A stretch of 64,000 bases of DNA. It comes from Mycobacterium sp. Marseille-P9652. GTDB taxonomy: Bacteria; Actinomycetota; Actinomycetes; Mycobacteriales; Mycobacteriaceae. Shown in pieces: positions 33,985 through 41,976 of the stretch. A program made the translations under genes and the position numbers. Numbering within the stretch: the first letter of the stretch is position 1; the number at the start of each line of letters is the position of its first letter. Location of the stretch: NCBI RefSeq assembly GCF_902652685.1, contig NZ_CACRUY010000010.1, positions 1 to 64,000 of the forward strand, in the 5' to 3' direction. Below the pieces are notes generated by a model, which saw nothing but the letters and a program-made list of their open reading frames with translations, was not told the origin of the DNA and searched no databases.

Positions 33985-34815
33985 TTGGGACGCATCGACG
34001 AACTCCTGCGCTACGACGGTCGCCGCGCCGTGGTGACCGGGTGCGCGTCCGGCATCGGCGCGCACGTGGTCCGGCAGCTCACCGAGCTGGGCGCAGACGT
34101 CGTCGGGCTCGACGTTCGCCGCCCGGACGTTCCCGTCGCCGAGTTCCACGAGATCGACCTTGCCGACCCCGACTCGATCGACTCGGCCGTCGCGTCCGTC
34201 GGCGGGCCGGTCGACGCCCTGTTCAACGTCGCCGGAGTCTCGTCGGGAATCGGCAATCCGCCGCTGGTCGTCACCATCAACTTCCTCGGGCTGCGCCACC
34301 TCACCGAGGCGCTGACCCCGCGCATGGGTGCCGGATCGGCTGTGGTCAGCGTGTCATCCCTTGCGGCGGCGGGCTACCGCGAGCATTTGCGTTCCGTCGC
34401 CCCGCTGCTGAACACGGCCACCATGCGGGAGGGAGTCGAGTGGTGTCACCGCCACGCCGACGCGCTGGCCGGCGGCGGGTACCAATTGTCGAAGGAAGCG
34501 ATCATCCTGTACACCATGCACAGCGCCACACCCCTGGGCTCGCGGGGCATCCGGATCAACTGCACCGGACCGGGGGTCACGGAGACGCCCATCCTCGACC
34601 AGCTGCGAACGGCGTACGGCCAGGCGTTCCTCGACGACATCCCCAAACCGCTCGGCCGCGTCGCCGACCCGGCCGAGCAGGCGTCGGTGCTGGTCTTCCT
34701 CAACAGCCCTGCGGCCAGCTACATCACGGGTCAGGTCGTGTGGGTTGACGGGGGCAACGTGGGCGCCGCGATCGCCCGCGAACTCGAGAAGGGGCGGGCC
34801 GAGTGGCCGGCCTGA
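33985..34815 (+). CDS. SDR oxidoreductase, 3-alpha-HSD/carbonyl reductase-like
   Basis: 276 residues from TTG 33985, with AAGGAAAGG just upstream. Cofactor motif TGCASGIGAHVV; NVAGVS in place of NNAG; catalytic Tyr-x3-Lys in GGYQLSKEA; and a C-terminal SYITGQVVWVDGG. The short-gap style and a long helix before the catalytic Tyr resemble Comamonas 3-alpha-hydroxysteroid dehydrogenase. It may oxidise a hydroxyl on the operon substrate. Its end overlaps the next gene by 13 bases. Confidence 0.8.
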   Translation: MGRIDELLRYDGRRAVVTGCASGIGAHVVRQLTELGADVVGLDVRRPDVPVAEFHEIDLADPDSIDSAVASVGGPVDALFNVAGVSSGIGNPPLVVTINFLGLRHLTEALTPRMGAGSAVVSVSSLAAAGYREHLRSVAPLLNTATMREGVEWCHRHADALAGGGYQLSKEAIILYTMHSATPLGSRGIRINCTGPGVTETPILDQLRTAYGQAFLDDIPKPLGRVADPAEQASVLVFLNSPAASYITGQVVWVDGGNVGAAIARELEKGRAEWPA

Positions 34816-35792
34816 CCGAGTTCCGGCGGGTCGCCCGCGACGTCAGCAACTGGGGGCGCTGGGGTGCCGAGGATCAACTCGGCACGCTGAATTTCATTAC
34901 CGCGGAGAAGGTCCGGCAGGCTGCCGGTCTGGTCCGGCACGGAAAAGTCTTCCCGCTCGGGGTGGACTTCGGCTCGTCCGGGCCGCAGGGCGCCTTCCAC
35001 TTCCGGCACAATCCCGTTCTCGTGATGACCGTGGACGGGGGAGACGCGCACACGCTGGCGCAGTACGGCCCGGGGTGGACGGCCAACCCCACGGCCCAGC
35101 AGATGGGAAACTACCTCGTCGACAACCTGTTCCGCTTCAACGAAGACATGGTCATCATGCCGCTGCAGGCGGCCACCCAGTGGGACGCGCTGTCCCACGT
35201 GTACTACGAGGGCAAGCTCTACAACGGCTTCCCGTCCGAATCGGTGACCAGCCTCGGGGCCTACCACTGCAGCATCGACAAGGTCGACGTCAAGGGCATC
35301 ACCTCCCGCGGTGTCCTGCTCGACGTGGTGCGCCACCGCGGCGCGGAAGTCTTTCTCGAGCAGGGTAATCCGATCACTGCGTCGGAACTGGACGACGTGG
35401 CCCGCGCGCAGGGGGTGACCATCGAGCGCGGGGACGTGGTGCTTGTCCGGACGGGCTGGTGGACGAGGTACCTGCAGACGGGCGACAAGACCGAACCTTT
35501 CTCGGGTCTGCACTGGCGCTGCGCCTCGTGGCTGCACGACCACGAGGTCGCGGCGGTCGCGTCCGACAACCTCCAGGTCGAGGACCTCGTGCCCGACGTC
35601 GACGGCGCCTTCCTGCCCCTGCACCTGCTGTGCCTGCGCGACATGGGGCTGATGCTCGGTGAGTATTGGGACCTCACCGCGCTCGCCGACGACTGCGCCG
35701 CGGACGGCGTATACGAATTCCAGCTCATCGCACCGCCCCTGAGATTCGTTGGCGCGGTGGGCTCCCCGGTCAACCCGATCGCGATCAAATAA
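34803..35792 (+). CDS. Cyclase-family metal-dependent hydrolase (kynurenine formamidase-like)
   Basis: 329 residues from GTG 34803. It matches the putative cyclase family: an opening NWGRWGAEDQLGTLNFIT, and QAATQWDALSHVYYEGKLYNG, which corresponds to the HGTHxDxxxH metal motif with the first His replaced by Gln-Trp-Asp. RGVLLDV and GDVVLVRTGWW follow. Relatives hydrolyse cyclic amides, lactones or enol compounds. In this operon it may open a ring or remove an acyl group; uncertain. Confidence 0.78.
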   Translation: MAGLTEFRRVARDVSNWGRWGAEDQLGTLNFITAEKVRQAAGLVRHGKVFPLGVDFGSSGPQGAFHFRHNPVLVMTVDGGDAHTLAQYGPGWTANPTAQQMGNYLVDNLFRFNEDMVIMPLQAATQWDALSHVYYEGKLYNGFPSESVTSLGAYHCSIDKVDVKGITSRGVLLDVVRHRGAEVFLEQGNPITASELDDVARAQGVTIERGDVVLVRTGWWTRYLQTGDKTEPFSGLHWRCASWLHDHEVAAVASDNLQVEDLVPDVDGAFLPLHLLCLRDMGLMLGEYWDLTALADDCAADGVYEFQLIAPPLRFVGAVGSPVNPIAIK

Positions 35793-35796
35793 GCCG

Positions 35797-36630
35797 ATGG
35801 AGATTCGGCGCAGGACGATGATGGTCGACGGGCTGGCCACCAGCTATCTGGAGGCCGGCGAGGGCGATCCGGTGGTGCTGCTGCACGGTGGCGAATTCGG
35901 GGCCAGCGCCGAGCTGGGCTGGGAACACACCATTCCCGCCCTCGCCGCCCACTACCGGGTGCTCGCCCCGGATCAACTGGGCTTCGGGCAGTCTGCGAAG
36001 GTGATCGACTTCGTCGACGGACGCGGCATGCGGATCAGGCACGTGGCCCGGTTCTGTGAGGTCCTCGGCACCGGGCCGGCGCACTTCGTCGGAAATTCGA
36101 TGGGGGCCATCAACCTCCTCACGGACGCCACATCGGAGAATCCCCTGCTGCCTTTGCGGAGTCTCGCGGTGATCTGCGGCGGCGGGGAGATCCAGCAGAA
36201 CCGGCACTTCGAGGCCCTCCAGCAGTACGACGCGACCCCGCCGGGGATGCGGCGCATCGTCGAGGCGTTGTTTCACGACCCGCGCCGCCCGGCCGACGAC
36301 GACTATGTGCGGCGCCGATTCGAGTCGAGCACCGCACCGGGCGCGTGGGAGGCGGTGGCGGCGGCCAGGTTTCGTCGTCCCGGTGCCGGACCGTCCGCCA
36401 CGCCGTCAAGCGGCCGTCGGTACGACCGCATCCGCGTGCCGACACTCGTCATCGAGGGCGGTGACGACAAGCTACTCCCCGCCGGGTGGGCCGCGGAGAT
36501 CGCCAAGCAGATCGACGACTCCCGTTCGGCCGTGGTGCACGGGGCCGGGCACTGCCCGCAGATCGAGCGGGCGGACGAGGTCAACCGCCTGCTGCTCGAC
36601 TTCCTGCGCGAGGCCGCTCAGAAGACGTAG
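35797..36630 (+). CDS. Second alpha/beta hydrolase of the cleavage operon
   Basis: 277 residues from ATG 35797. Motifs: HGGEFGASAELGWE at the oxyanion hole, nucleophile GNSMGA, Asp in EGGDDKLLP and His in HGAGHCPQIER. It resembles C-C hydrolases of the 27479 type but with HGGE in place of HGSGG, so substrate or reaction may differ. It is the last gene of the operon and its final 13 bases overlap the convergent mmcO. Confidence 0.8.
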   Translation: MEIRRRTMMVDGLATSYLEAGEGDPVVLLHGGEFGASAELGWEHTIPALAAHYRVLAPDQLGFGQSAKVIDFVDGRGMRIRHVARFCEVLGTGPAHFVGNSMGAINLLTDATSENPLLPLRSLAVICGGGEIQQNRHFEALQQYDATPPGMRRIVEALFHDPRRPADDDYVRRRFESSTAPGAWEAVAAARFRRPGAGPSATPSSGRRYDRIRVPTLVIEGGDDKLLPAGWAAEIAKQIDDSRSAVVHGAGHCPQIERADEVNRLLLDFLREAAQKT

Positions 36631-38228
36631 TTCAGCAGCGTCTGCATGCCGGCGAACTGGTGGTAGGTGTTGTGACAGTGCATGACCCACGTGCCGGGGT
36701 TGTCGGCGACGAGCACCGCGTTGACCGTCTGCCGCGGCAGGACGATCACCGTGTCCTTCCGCGGCCCCAGGCCCCCGTCGGCGTTGATGAGCTGAAACGT
36801 GTGCCCGTGCAGGTGAATCGGGTGATACATCATCGTCGCGTTGTCGAACATCAGGCTCGGCCGCTGGCCCTGGCGCACCTGCAGCGGCTTCGTCCGGCTG
36901 TAGGGCTCGTTGTTGATGGTCCAGTTGTACTGCTTCATGTTGCCCCCGAGCACCACCGGCAGCTCGAGGCCCGGTTCGGGCCGCCCGAGGTTGACCGGTG
37001 TTGTGGCAGTGAACATCTCGGCTGTGCCGACCACCTTGTTGAGCTCGGCAGGCTGGAATTGCGGGTCCGGCGGGCCGCCGGCCCCGGTCGACAGGAGCGC
37101 GCGCGCCAGGGCCCCCTTGCCTTCGGCCAGGGCCACTAGGGGAAAGACGCCGTCGGCCGCGGTGACGATGACGTCGTAGCGCTCGGCCATGCCGATCAGC
37201 AGGGCGTCGACCTGTTTGGGCACCACCGGGTAGCCGTCGGTGTGGGTGACGGTCATCGAGTGGCCGGCCAGTGCGACCCGGAACGCGGTGTCGGAGCCGG
37301 CGTTGATGAAGCGAATCCTGATCCGCTGCCCCGGTTTCGCGCTGAACGACGTGGGCGCGGTCGGAATGCGGCCGTTGATCAGGTAGTAGGGATACGCGAT
37401 GTCACCCGCGTCGCCGCCGAGCAGGTCACTGCTGCCGACGCGCCCGGCCGGTGCCCCGGGCGTCGGGCTCGTCGACGTCGTCGGGGATGTCGAGGTGGTT
37501 TCGGACGTGGTCGTCTCGGACGTGCTGGTCGTCGTGGTCGTCGTCGTTGTCGTTGTGGCGGGGCCCGGTGCGGGCCGGTTGGGATCCGTCAGATCGCTGT
37601 AGAGCTGCTGGGGACTCTTGCCGACGCCGTCGGTCCAATCGTCCAAGACGACAATCCATTCCGCTTCGTAATCGCCCTCGCCCGGATCGTCGACGATGAC
37701 CGGGAGGTACATCCCCATGTCGGCGTCGAGGCCGACATGGGGATGCGCCCAGTACGTGCCCGGATTCGGGACCGAGAACCGGTACGTGAAGTCGTGGCCG
37801 GCAGCGATGTTGGGGGTGGCGGGCTCGGCGCCGTCCATGTCGTTGCGCAGGGCGATGCCGTGCCAGTGCACCGAGGTCGGCTGGTCGAGCCGGTTGGAGA
37901 CGGTGACCACCAGTTCGTCACCGACCCGGGCCCGAATCAGGGGACCGGGGATGCTGTTGCCGTAGGCGAACGTCCGCGCGATCGGACCGCCCAGGTCGAC
38001 GTCCGTCGGCTGTGGCGTCAGACTCGCGGTCACGGTGCGGCCGCTGTGCGGCCGGGCCGCCTCGGCGGCGGCGATGGCGGCGGACAGCCGGGCATTGGCG
38101 GACGGCGGGGCCTTGGACTGGCTGCAGGCCGCCAGGGCGAACCCACCGGCGACCCCGGCCAGCATGAATCCGCGTCTGCTGAGCCGAGTTTCGTGCGGCG
38201 GGATGTCGCTTCCCGGTGACGCAGGCAT
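36618..38228 (-). CDS. mmcO: Multicopper oxidase, MmcO-like lipoprotein
   Basis: 536 residues. The N-terminus carries a Tat motif (SRRGFML, 17-23) and a lipobox LAAC (Cys35), so it is folded, exported and lipid-anchored. Copper ligands: HWHG (121-124), HPH (162-164), HPIHLHGHTF, and HCHNTYHQ at the end. It should oxidise Cu(I) at the cell surface, protecting against copper. It matches Rv0846c by neighbours (narS side) and motifs. A Thr/Ser-rich stretch at 225-256, not remembered in the ~504-residue M. tuberculosis protein, makes it longer. Confidence 0.9.
   Translation of the reverse strand: MPASPGSDIPPHETRLSRRGFMLAGVAGGFALAACSQSKAPPSANARLSAAIAAAEAARPHSGRTVTASLTPQPTDVDLGGPIARTFAYGNSIPGPLIRARVGDELVVTVSNRLDQPTSVHWHGIALRNDMDGAEPATPNIAAGHDFTYRFSVPNPGTYWAHPHVGLDADMGMYLPVIVDDPGEGDYEAEWIVVLDDWTDGVGKSPQQLYSDLTDPNRPAPGPATTTTTTTTTTSTSETTTSETTSTSPTTSTSPTPGAPAGRVGSSDLLGGDAGDIAYPYYLINGRIPTAPTSFSAKPGQRIRIRFINAGSDTAFRVALAGHSMTVTHTDGYPVVPKQVDALLIGMAERYDVIVTAADGVFPLVALAEGKGALARALLSTGAGGPPDPQFQPAELNKVVGTAEMFTATTPVNLGRPEPGLELPVVLGGNMKQYNWTINNEPYSRTKPLQVRQGQRPSLMFDNATMMYHPIHLHGHTFQLINADGGLGPRKDTVIVLPRQTVNAVLVADNPGTWVMHCHNTYHQFAGMQTLLNYVF
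37461..37556 (-). repeat. Thr/Ser-rich low-complexity linker inside mmcO
   Basis: Codons for residues 225-256 of the oxidase are almost all Thr or Ser, including ten Thr in a row, then repeats of TSETTTSETTSTS form. It lies between cupredoxin domains 1 and 2. It is probably a flexible, perhaps glycosylated, loop, and repeat-slippage variation between strains is likely. Confidence 0.8.
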
Positions 38229-38432
38229 CGGTCGCTCCTCGTCTCTACCCCGAGTCGGCCCCTACTCTCTCATATCGGCGGCGAGAAACACCCCTAACGG
38301 ATGCTTTCGAGATTGCGGGGGCGCGGCGTCGTCGTCGGCGCGTGCGGGGCTCAGACGGCGACGCCGCCCCATCGAGGTGCAAGGGTTGACCCGGTGCCGA
38401 AACTGGACCGGGAAGAGCACAGGTGCTGGCGA

Positions 38433-39206
38433 CTAAGCCGCGCCCGTCGGCACTCGGGAGGCCGTCCAGTCGCCGAAGCGGGTCTCGAAGATCGTGGCGT
38501 GTTCGCTCTCCGTCGGCACGATGGTCCACTCGTCGAGCAGCGTGCCGAAATAGCGGGCAGTAGGGTCGGCCACCACGTTCCGGGGATCGCCGGACGCCGC
38601 GAGGCGGTTGCGGATGAATTCGTCCATGCCGAGCTTCTCGGGCCCCGCGATGTTCACGATCCCGTTGAGCGGCTCGCCGATTGCCGCACGGGTTACCGCC
38701 GCGGCGACGTCCTTCGAAGCAATGGGCTGAAACGCCCCGTGCGGCAGCCGAACCGTGTCGCCATCGGTCGCCGAATCGGCTATCGCGTCGACGAACTCGA
38801 AGAACTGCGTCGCGCGGACGATCGAATACGGGGCGCCCGATTCCTCGATCAGCTTCTCCTGCGCGACCTTGGCGCGCATGTAGCCGCTGTCCTGGGCCCG
38901 GTCGGCGCCCACGATCGAGAGCGCGACGTGGTGCTGCACCCCGGCGGCGCGCTCCGCGGCCAACAGGTTGCGGGTCGACGTCGTGAAGAACTGCATCACC
39001 GGGTCGTCGTCGAACGACGGAGAGTTGGACACGTCCACCACCGTGTGCGCGCCGGCGACCGCTTCGGCGAGACCTTCGCCGGTGATGGTGTCGACACCCG
39101 AGCGCGGCGAGGCCGATACCGCCTCGTGCCCGAGTTCGGTCAGATTCGCGATGACCTGCGAGCCGATGAGCCCGGTGCCGCCGATAACTAGGATCTTCCG
39201 CGCCAT
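38433..39206 (-). CDS. NAD(P)H-binding protein, NmrA/atypical SDR
   Basis: 257 residues from ATG 39206. Motif GGTGLIGSQVI (GxxGxxG), then a SPR segment that favours NADP, and YMRAKVAQEKLIEESGAPYSIVRATQFFEF, the typical NmrA-like core. Proteins of this kind act as redox sensors or quinone/flavin reductases. It has no partner gene. A dyad at 39229-39255 lies directly upstream. The 204 bases between it and mmcO show no gene or clear signal. Confidence 0.78.
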   Translation of the reverse strand: MARKILVIGGTGLIGSQVIANLTELGHEAVSASPRSGVDTITGEGLAEAVAGAHTVVDVSNSPSFDDDPVMQFFTTSTRNLLAAERAAGVQHHVALSIVGADRAQDSGYMRAKVAQEKLIEESGAPYSIVRATQFFEFVDAIADSATDGDTVRLPHGAFQPIASKDVAAAVTRAAIGEPLNGIVNIAGPEKLGMDEFIRNRLAASGDPRNVVADPTARYFGTLLDEWTIVPTESEHATIFETRFGDWTASRVPTGAA

Positions 39207-39228
39207 GATCTTTGTCCTCCCGAGTGGT

Positions 39229-39255
39229 GCGATGAGCTGGCCAACTCAGCATCGC
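39229..39255. promoter_or_regulatory. Palindrome upstream of the NmrA-like gene
   Basis: The core TGAGCTGGCCAACTCA (39233-39248) is symmetric except one pair. It is flanked by GCGATG and CATCGC in slightly offset register. It sits 23 bases before ATG 39206. The regulator is unknown. Confidence 0.4.
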
Positions 39256-39398
39256 GCGACCGGGGGCCGCTCGAACCCTTGGAAGTCCGTAGTCTCTGCC
39301 CGCCAGTGGGGAGCCGCACCCCGGTGTCGCCTGCGCGACGCGATGCCGAGGTTCCCGCACCCGCCTCCGTAACCTGCGGGTGCACGCACCATCTTCTG

Positions 39399-39420
39399 TT
39401 AAATCAACTGCTTGACTTAA
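39399..39420. promoter_or_regulatory. TTAAATCAA-N4-TTGACTTAA operator over a leaderless promoter
   Basis: TTAAATCAA (39399-39407) and TTGACTTAA (39412-39420) are an 8/9 dyad. The right arm supplies the -35 box TTGACT (39412-39417). TTAACT at 39435-39440 is the -10 box after 17 bases, placing transcription start at GTG 39447. An almost identical element occurs at 41043. Confidence 0.7.
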
Positions 39421-39446
39421 TCCGGTGGCGCCGATTAACTCGTCGT

Positions 39447-40259
39447 GTGGGCAACGATCTCGCGGGCAAGGTCGCCGTCGTCACGGGCGGCGCGTCGGGC
39501 ATCGGCCGTGCCGTGGCGGAGCGATTCGTTTCCGAGGGAGCGCGGGTCGTCATCGCCGACGTCCAGACGGACTTGGGCGAAGAACTCGCCGCCAACCTGG
39601 GCCCCGACGCCCACTTCTGCCGCACGGACGTGTCGGATGCCGACCAAGTCGGCGCCTTGGTGGCGCTCGCGGTCGAGCGTTTCGGCGGTCTGCACGTGAT
39701 GGTCAACAACGCCGGGGTCTCGGGCACGATGCACGCCAGGTTCCTCGACGACGACCTTGCCGACTTCGACCGCATCATGCGGGTGAATGTCCTGGGTGTG
39801 ATGGCAGGCACCCGCGACGCCGCGCGGCACATGGCCGTCAACGGCGGGGGATCGGTCATCAACATGACCTCGATCGGCGGGATCCAGGCCGGCGGGGGAG
39901 TGATGACCTACCGGGCGTCCAAAGCCGCGGTCATCCAGTTCACCAAGTCGGCGGCAATCGACCTGGCGCATTACGAAATTCGCGTCAACGCCATCGCGCC
40001 GGGCAACATTCCCACGCCGTTCGTCGCGTCGTCGGCCGCGCATATGGACTCCGAACAGGTCGCGCGCTACGAGGCCGCGATCCGGGCGACGATGCGGGCC
40101 GACCGGCCGCTGAAGCGTGAGGGCACCCCCGCCGACATCGCCGAAGCGGCACTGTATTTCGCCGGCGAGCGCTCCCGCTACGTCACCGGAACCGTGCTGC
40201 CCGTCGACGGCGGAGTTGCCGCGGGTAAGCCCATCCGCCGCCGGAACGAGGATCGTTAG
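39447..40259 (+). CDS. Classical SDR oxidoreductase
   Basis: 270 residues from GTG 39447, the start indicated by the promoter; longer in-frame extensions run through the operator. TGGASGIGRAVA cofactor motif, Asp in IADVQ favouring NAD, NNAGVSG, Ser of SIGG, YRASK for Tyr-x3-Lys and RYVTGTVLPVDGG. It oxidises or reduces an alcohol/ketone. The shared operator suggests it belongs to the TetR/P450 regulon that begins at 41043. Confidence 0.85.
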   Translation: MGNDLAGKVAVVTGGASGIGRAVAERFVSEGARVVIADVQTDLGEELAANLGPDAHFCRTDVSDADQVGALVALAVERFGGLHVMVNNAGVSGTMHARFLDDDLADFDRIMRVNVLGVMAGTRDAARHMAVNGGGSVINMTSIGGIQAGGGVMTYRASKAAVIQFTKSAAIDLAHYEIRVNAIAPGNIPTPFVASSAAHMDSEQVARYEAAIRATMRADRPLKREGTPADIAEAALYFAGERSRYVTGTVLPVDGGVAAGKPIRRRNEDR

Positions 40260-40273
40260 GAATCCGGCGACGC

Positions 40274-40906
40274 TCAGGAGTCCGCCGCCGGACGACCGGC
40301 GCGGGCCTCCAGCCGCAGCCTGGCCAAGGCCTCGGCGCGTCGGAAGTCAGGCGCCCCGCAGTCCTCCATGACCGTGCTGAGCGAATGAGTCAACACGCTC
40401 AACACCGCCGCGGCGGGCAGCGTCGGGAACTGCTCGGCCAGCACCTCGGCCGCACGACGCAGTGCGGTCAGCTCCCGGCCGGCCCCCTGGGGAACCGCGC
40501 GGGTGACGTCCTCGACGTGATGCAGGATGCCCACCGTCTTGCGGTCCTCCTTGATCGGCGAGTGCACCGGCGTCCAGACCCGGTAGACGAACTCGCCCGG
40601 GTGCTGCCGATCCGGCGCGTCGTGCCGCTGTACGCCCATCCAGTGCCGGGTGCCCCGGCGCCACACCCGCTCGATAGAGGCCACCGCCTTGGCCACGCCG
40701 TCCGCTTCGGGGTTGGCGGGGTTATCCGGGAAGGCCTCCGGTAGCAGCAACCCCACCAGGCTCTCGCGCGGATGCTGCGTCACGCGTTCGTAGGCCGCGT
40801 TCACCGCCCGGATCCGCAAGTCGTGGTCGAGCAACAGGTAGGGCGCCCACCTCGTCTGAAACCAGGCGGACGCCTCGACCGCAGACACCTGCCGGACTGA
40901 CAGCAT
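40274..40906 (-). CDS. PAS-domain protein, possible sensor/regulator
   Basis: 210 residues from ATG 40906, with GGGGGA upstream; longer starts are possible. Residues about 15-135 are a PAS fold: RWAPYLLLDHDLRIRAVNAAYERV, then LLLPEAFPDNP, and a second half with RRGTRHWMGVQRHD. The last ~60 residues are helical without a recognisable DNA-binding or kinase motif. It lies between two genes of the second regulon, convergent with the SDR and divergent from the TetR. It may sense a ligand for that system. Confidence 0.65.
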   Translation of the reverse strand: MLSVRQVSAVEASAWFQTRWAPYLLLDHDLRIRAVNAAYERVTQHPRESLVGLLLPEAFPDNPANPEADGVAKAVASIERVWRRGTRHWMGVQRHDAPDRQHPGEFVYRVWTPVHSPIKEDRKTVGILHHVEDVTRAVPQGAGRELTALRRAAEVLAEQFPTLPAAAVLSVLTHSLSTVMEDCGAPDFRRAEALARLRLEARAGRPAADS

Positions 40907-41042
40907 CACATCCCCCGTGAACGGTTCTTCGCCTGGACACCACCCTGATGCCGTCGCGCAAACACCATCGTGGCGGAGCGGGACGGCCGGGGACGAGGGA
41001 CTTTGGTCATCGTCAGACCGGCACATCGACTCAATGCGCGAA

Positions 41043-41064
41043 TTAAATCAATCGCTTGACTTAA
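41043..41064. promoter_or_regulatory. TTAAATCAA-N4-TTGACTTAA operator upstream of TetR operon
   Basis: TTAAATCAA (41043-41051), TCGC, TTGACTTAA (41056-41064). Both arms equal those at 39399-39420; only the 4-base spacer differs. TTGACT at 41056-41061 is a -35 box. The distance to ATG 41091 is that of a leaderless promoter, though the -10 is weak. The TetR at 41091 probably binds both sites. Confidence 0.72.
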
Positions 41065-41090
41065 CGACCGATGCGCGGTTGACTGTCTGA

Positions 41091-41768
41091 ATGACCACCG
41101 CGGGCAAGGCCGTTCGCACCGAGCGGGCAAGCTCCACCCAGGAGGCGATCCTGGTCGCGGCCGAAAGGCTCTACGCCGAGCACGGCATGTTCGCGGTGTC
41201 CAACCGGCAGGTGAGCGAGGCCGCGGGCCAGGGCAACAACGCCGCGGTCGGCTATCACTTCGGCACCAAGGCCGATCTGGTGCGCGCGATCGAGCAGAAG
41301 CACCGCGGGCCCGTCGAGCGGCTGCGCGACCAGATGGTCGCCGAGTTGCTCTCCTCGCGCGGCGATCCGGTGCCGGCGCCCTCCTTGCGGGACTGGGTCG
41401 CATGCCTCGTGCTCCCGCTGACCGACCACCTTGCCGACCTCGGCAACCCCACCTGGTACGCGCGGTTTGCCGCGCAGGCGATGACCGACCCCGCGTACTA
41501 CAACATCATCGTCAAGGGAGCGCTCAGCTCACCGTCGCTGGTGCAGGTCGTCGAGGGCATCAATCGCTGCCTGCCCGACCTGCCGGCCGAGGTCCACTTC
41601 GAACGCAACATCATGGCGCGCAACCTGTTGATGCACACCTGCGCCGACCGCGAACGCGCCCTCGCGGCGGGAACACCGTTGTCCCAACGCTCCTGGCGGG
41701 CCGCCGCCTCCGGACTTATCGACGCGATCGTGGGCCTGTGGCTGGCGCCCGTGACGCCGTACGAGTAA
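41091..41768 (+). CDS. TetR-family regulator leading a P450 operon
   Basis: 225 residues from ATG 41091. DNA-binding domain: STQEAILVAAERLYAEHGMF, then QVSEAAGQGNNAAVGYHFGTKADLV. The GNNAAVGYHF recognition helix belongs to a TetR group common in mycobacterial P450 loci. It lies in front of ferredoxin and P450 genes in the same direction and 12 bases away. It probably represses its own operon and the SDR at 39447 via the paired operators. Confidence 0.87.
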   Translation: MTTAGKAVRTERASSTQEAILVAAERLYAEHGMFAVSNRQVSEAAGQGNNAAVGYHFGTKADLVRAIEQKHRGPVERLRDQMVAELLSSRGDPVPAPSLRDWVACLVLPLTDHLADLGNPTWYARFAAQAMTDPAYYNIIVKGALSSPSLVQVVEGINRCLPDLPAEVHFERNIMARNLLMHTCADRERALAAGTPLSQRSWRAAASGLIDAIVGLWLAPVTPYE

Positions 41769-41780
41769 GCGAACGACACG

Positions 41781-41975
41781 ATGAAAGTGACTGTAAATCA
41801 GGATGTTTGCGCATCGTCGGGCAACTGTGTGCTGAACGCGCCCGAGCTGTTCGACCAGCGCGACGAGGACGGCGTCGTCGTGCTGCTCAACCCGAATCCG
41901 TCACCCGAGCAGGCCGAGGCGGCCCGGAAGGCCGCCGCCGCCTGCCCCGCGCTCGCCATCCACATCGAGGAATGA
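41781..41975 (+). CDS. Small [3Fe-4S] ferredoxin
   Basis: 64 residues. Cys10 and Cys16 in VCASSGNC, and Cys55 in ACPALAI, give the three-cysteine pattern of [3Fe-4S] ferredoxins paired with actinobacterial P450s. It is one base ahead of the P450 gene, which it most likely reduces. A ferredoxin reductase must come from elsewhere in the genome. Confidence 0.9.
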   Translation: MKVTVNQDVCASSGNCVLNAPELFDQRDEDGVVVLLNPNPSPEQAEAARKAAAACPALAIHIEE

Positions 41976-41976
41976 C

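Noticed and set aside
36618-38300. Copper-responsive RicR/CsoR operator upstream of mmcO
   Set aside because: TACCCC and GGCCCCTA occur at 38247-38262 but they do not form a convincing symmetric site.
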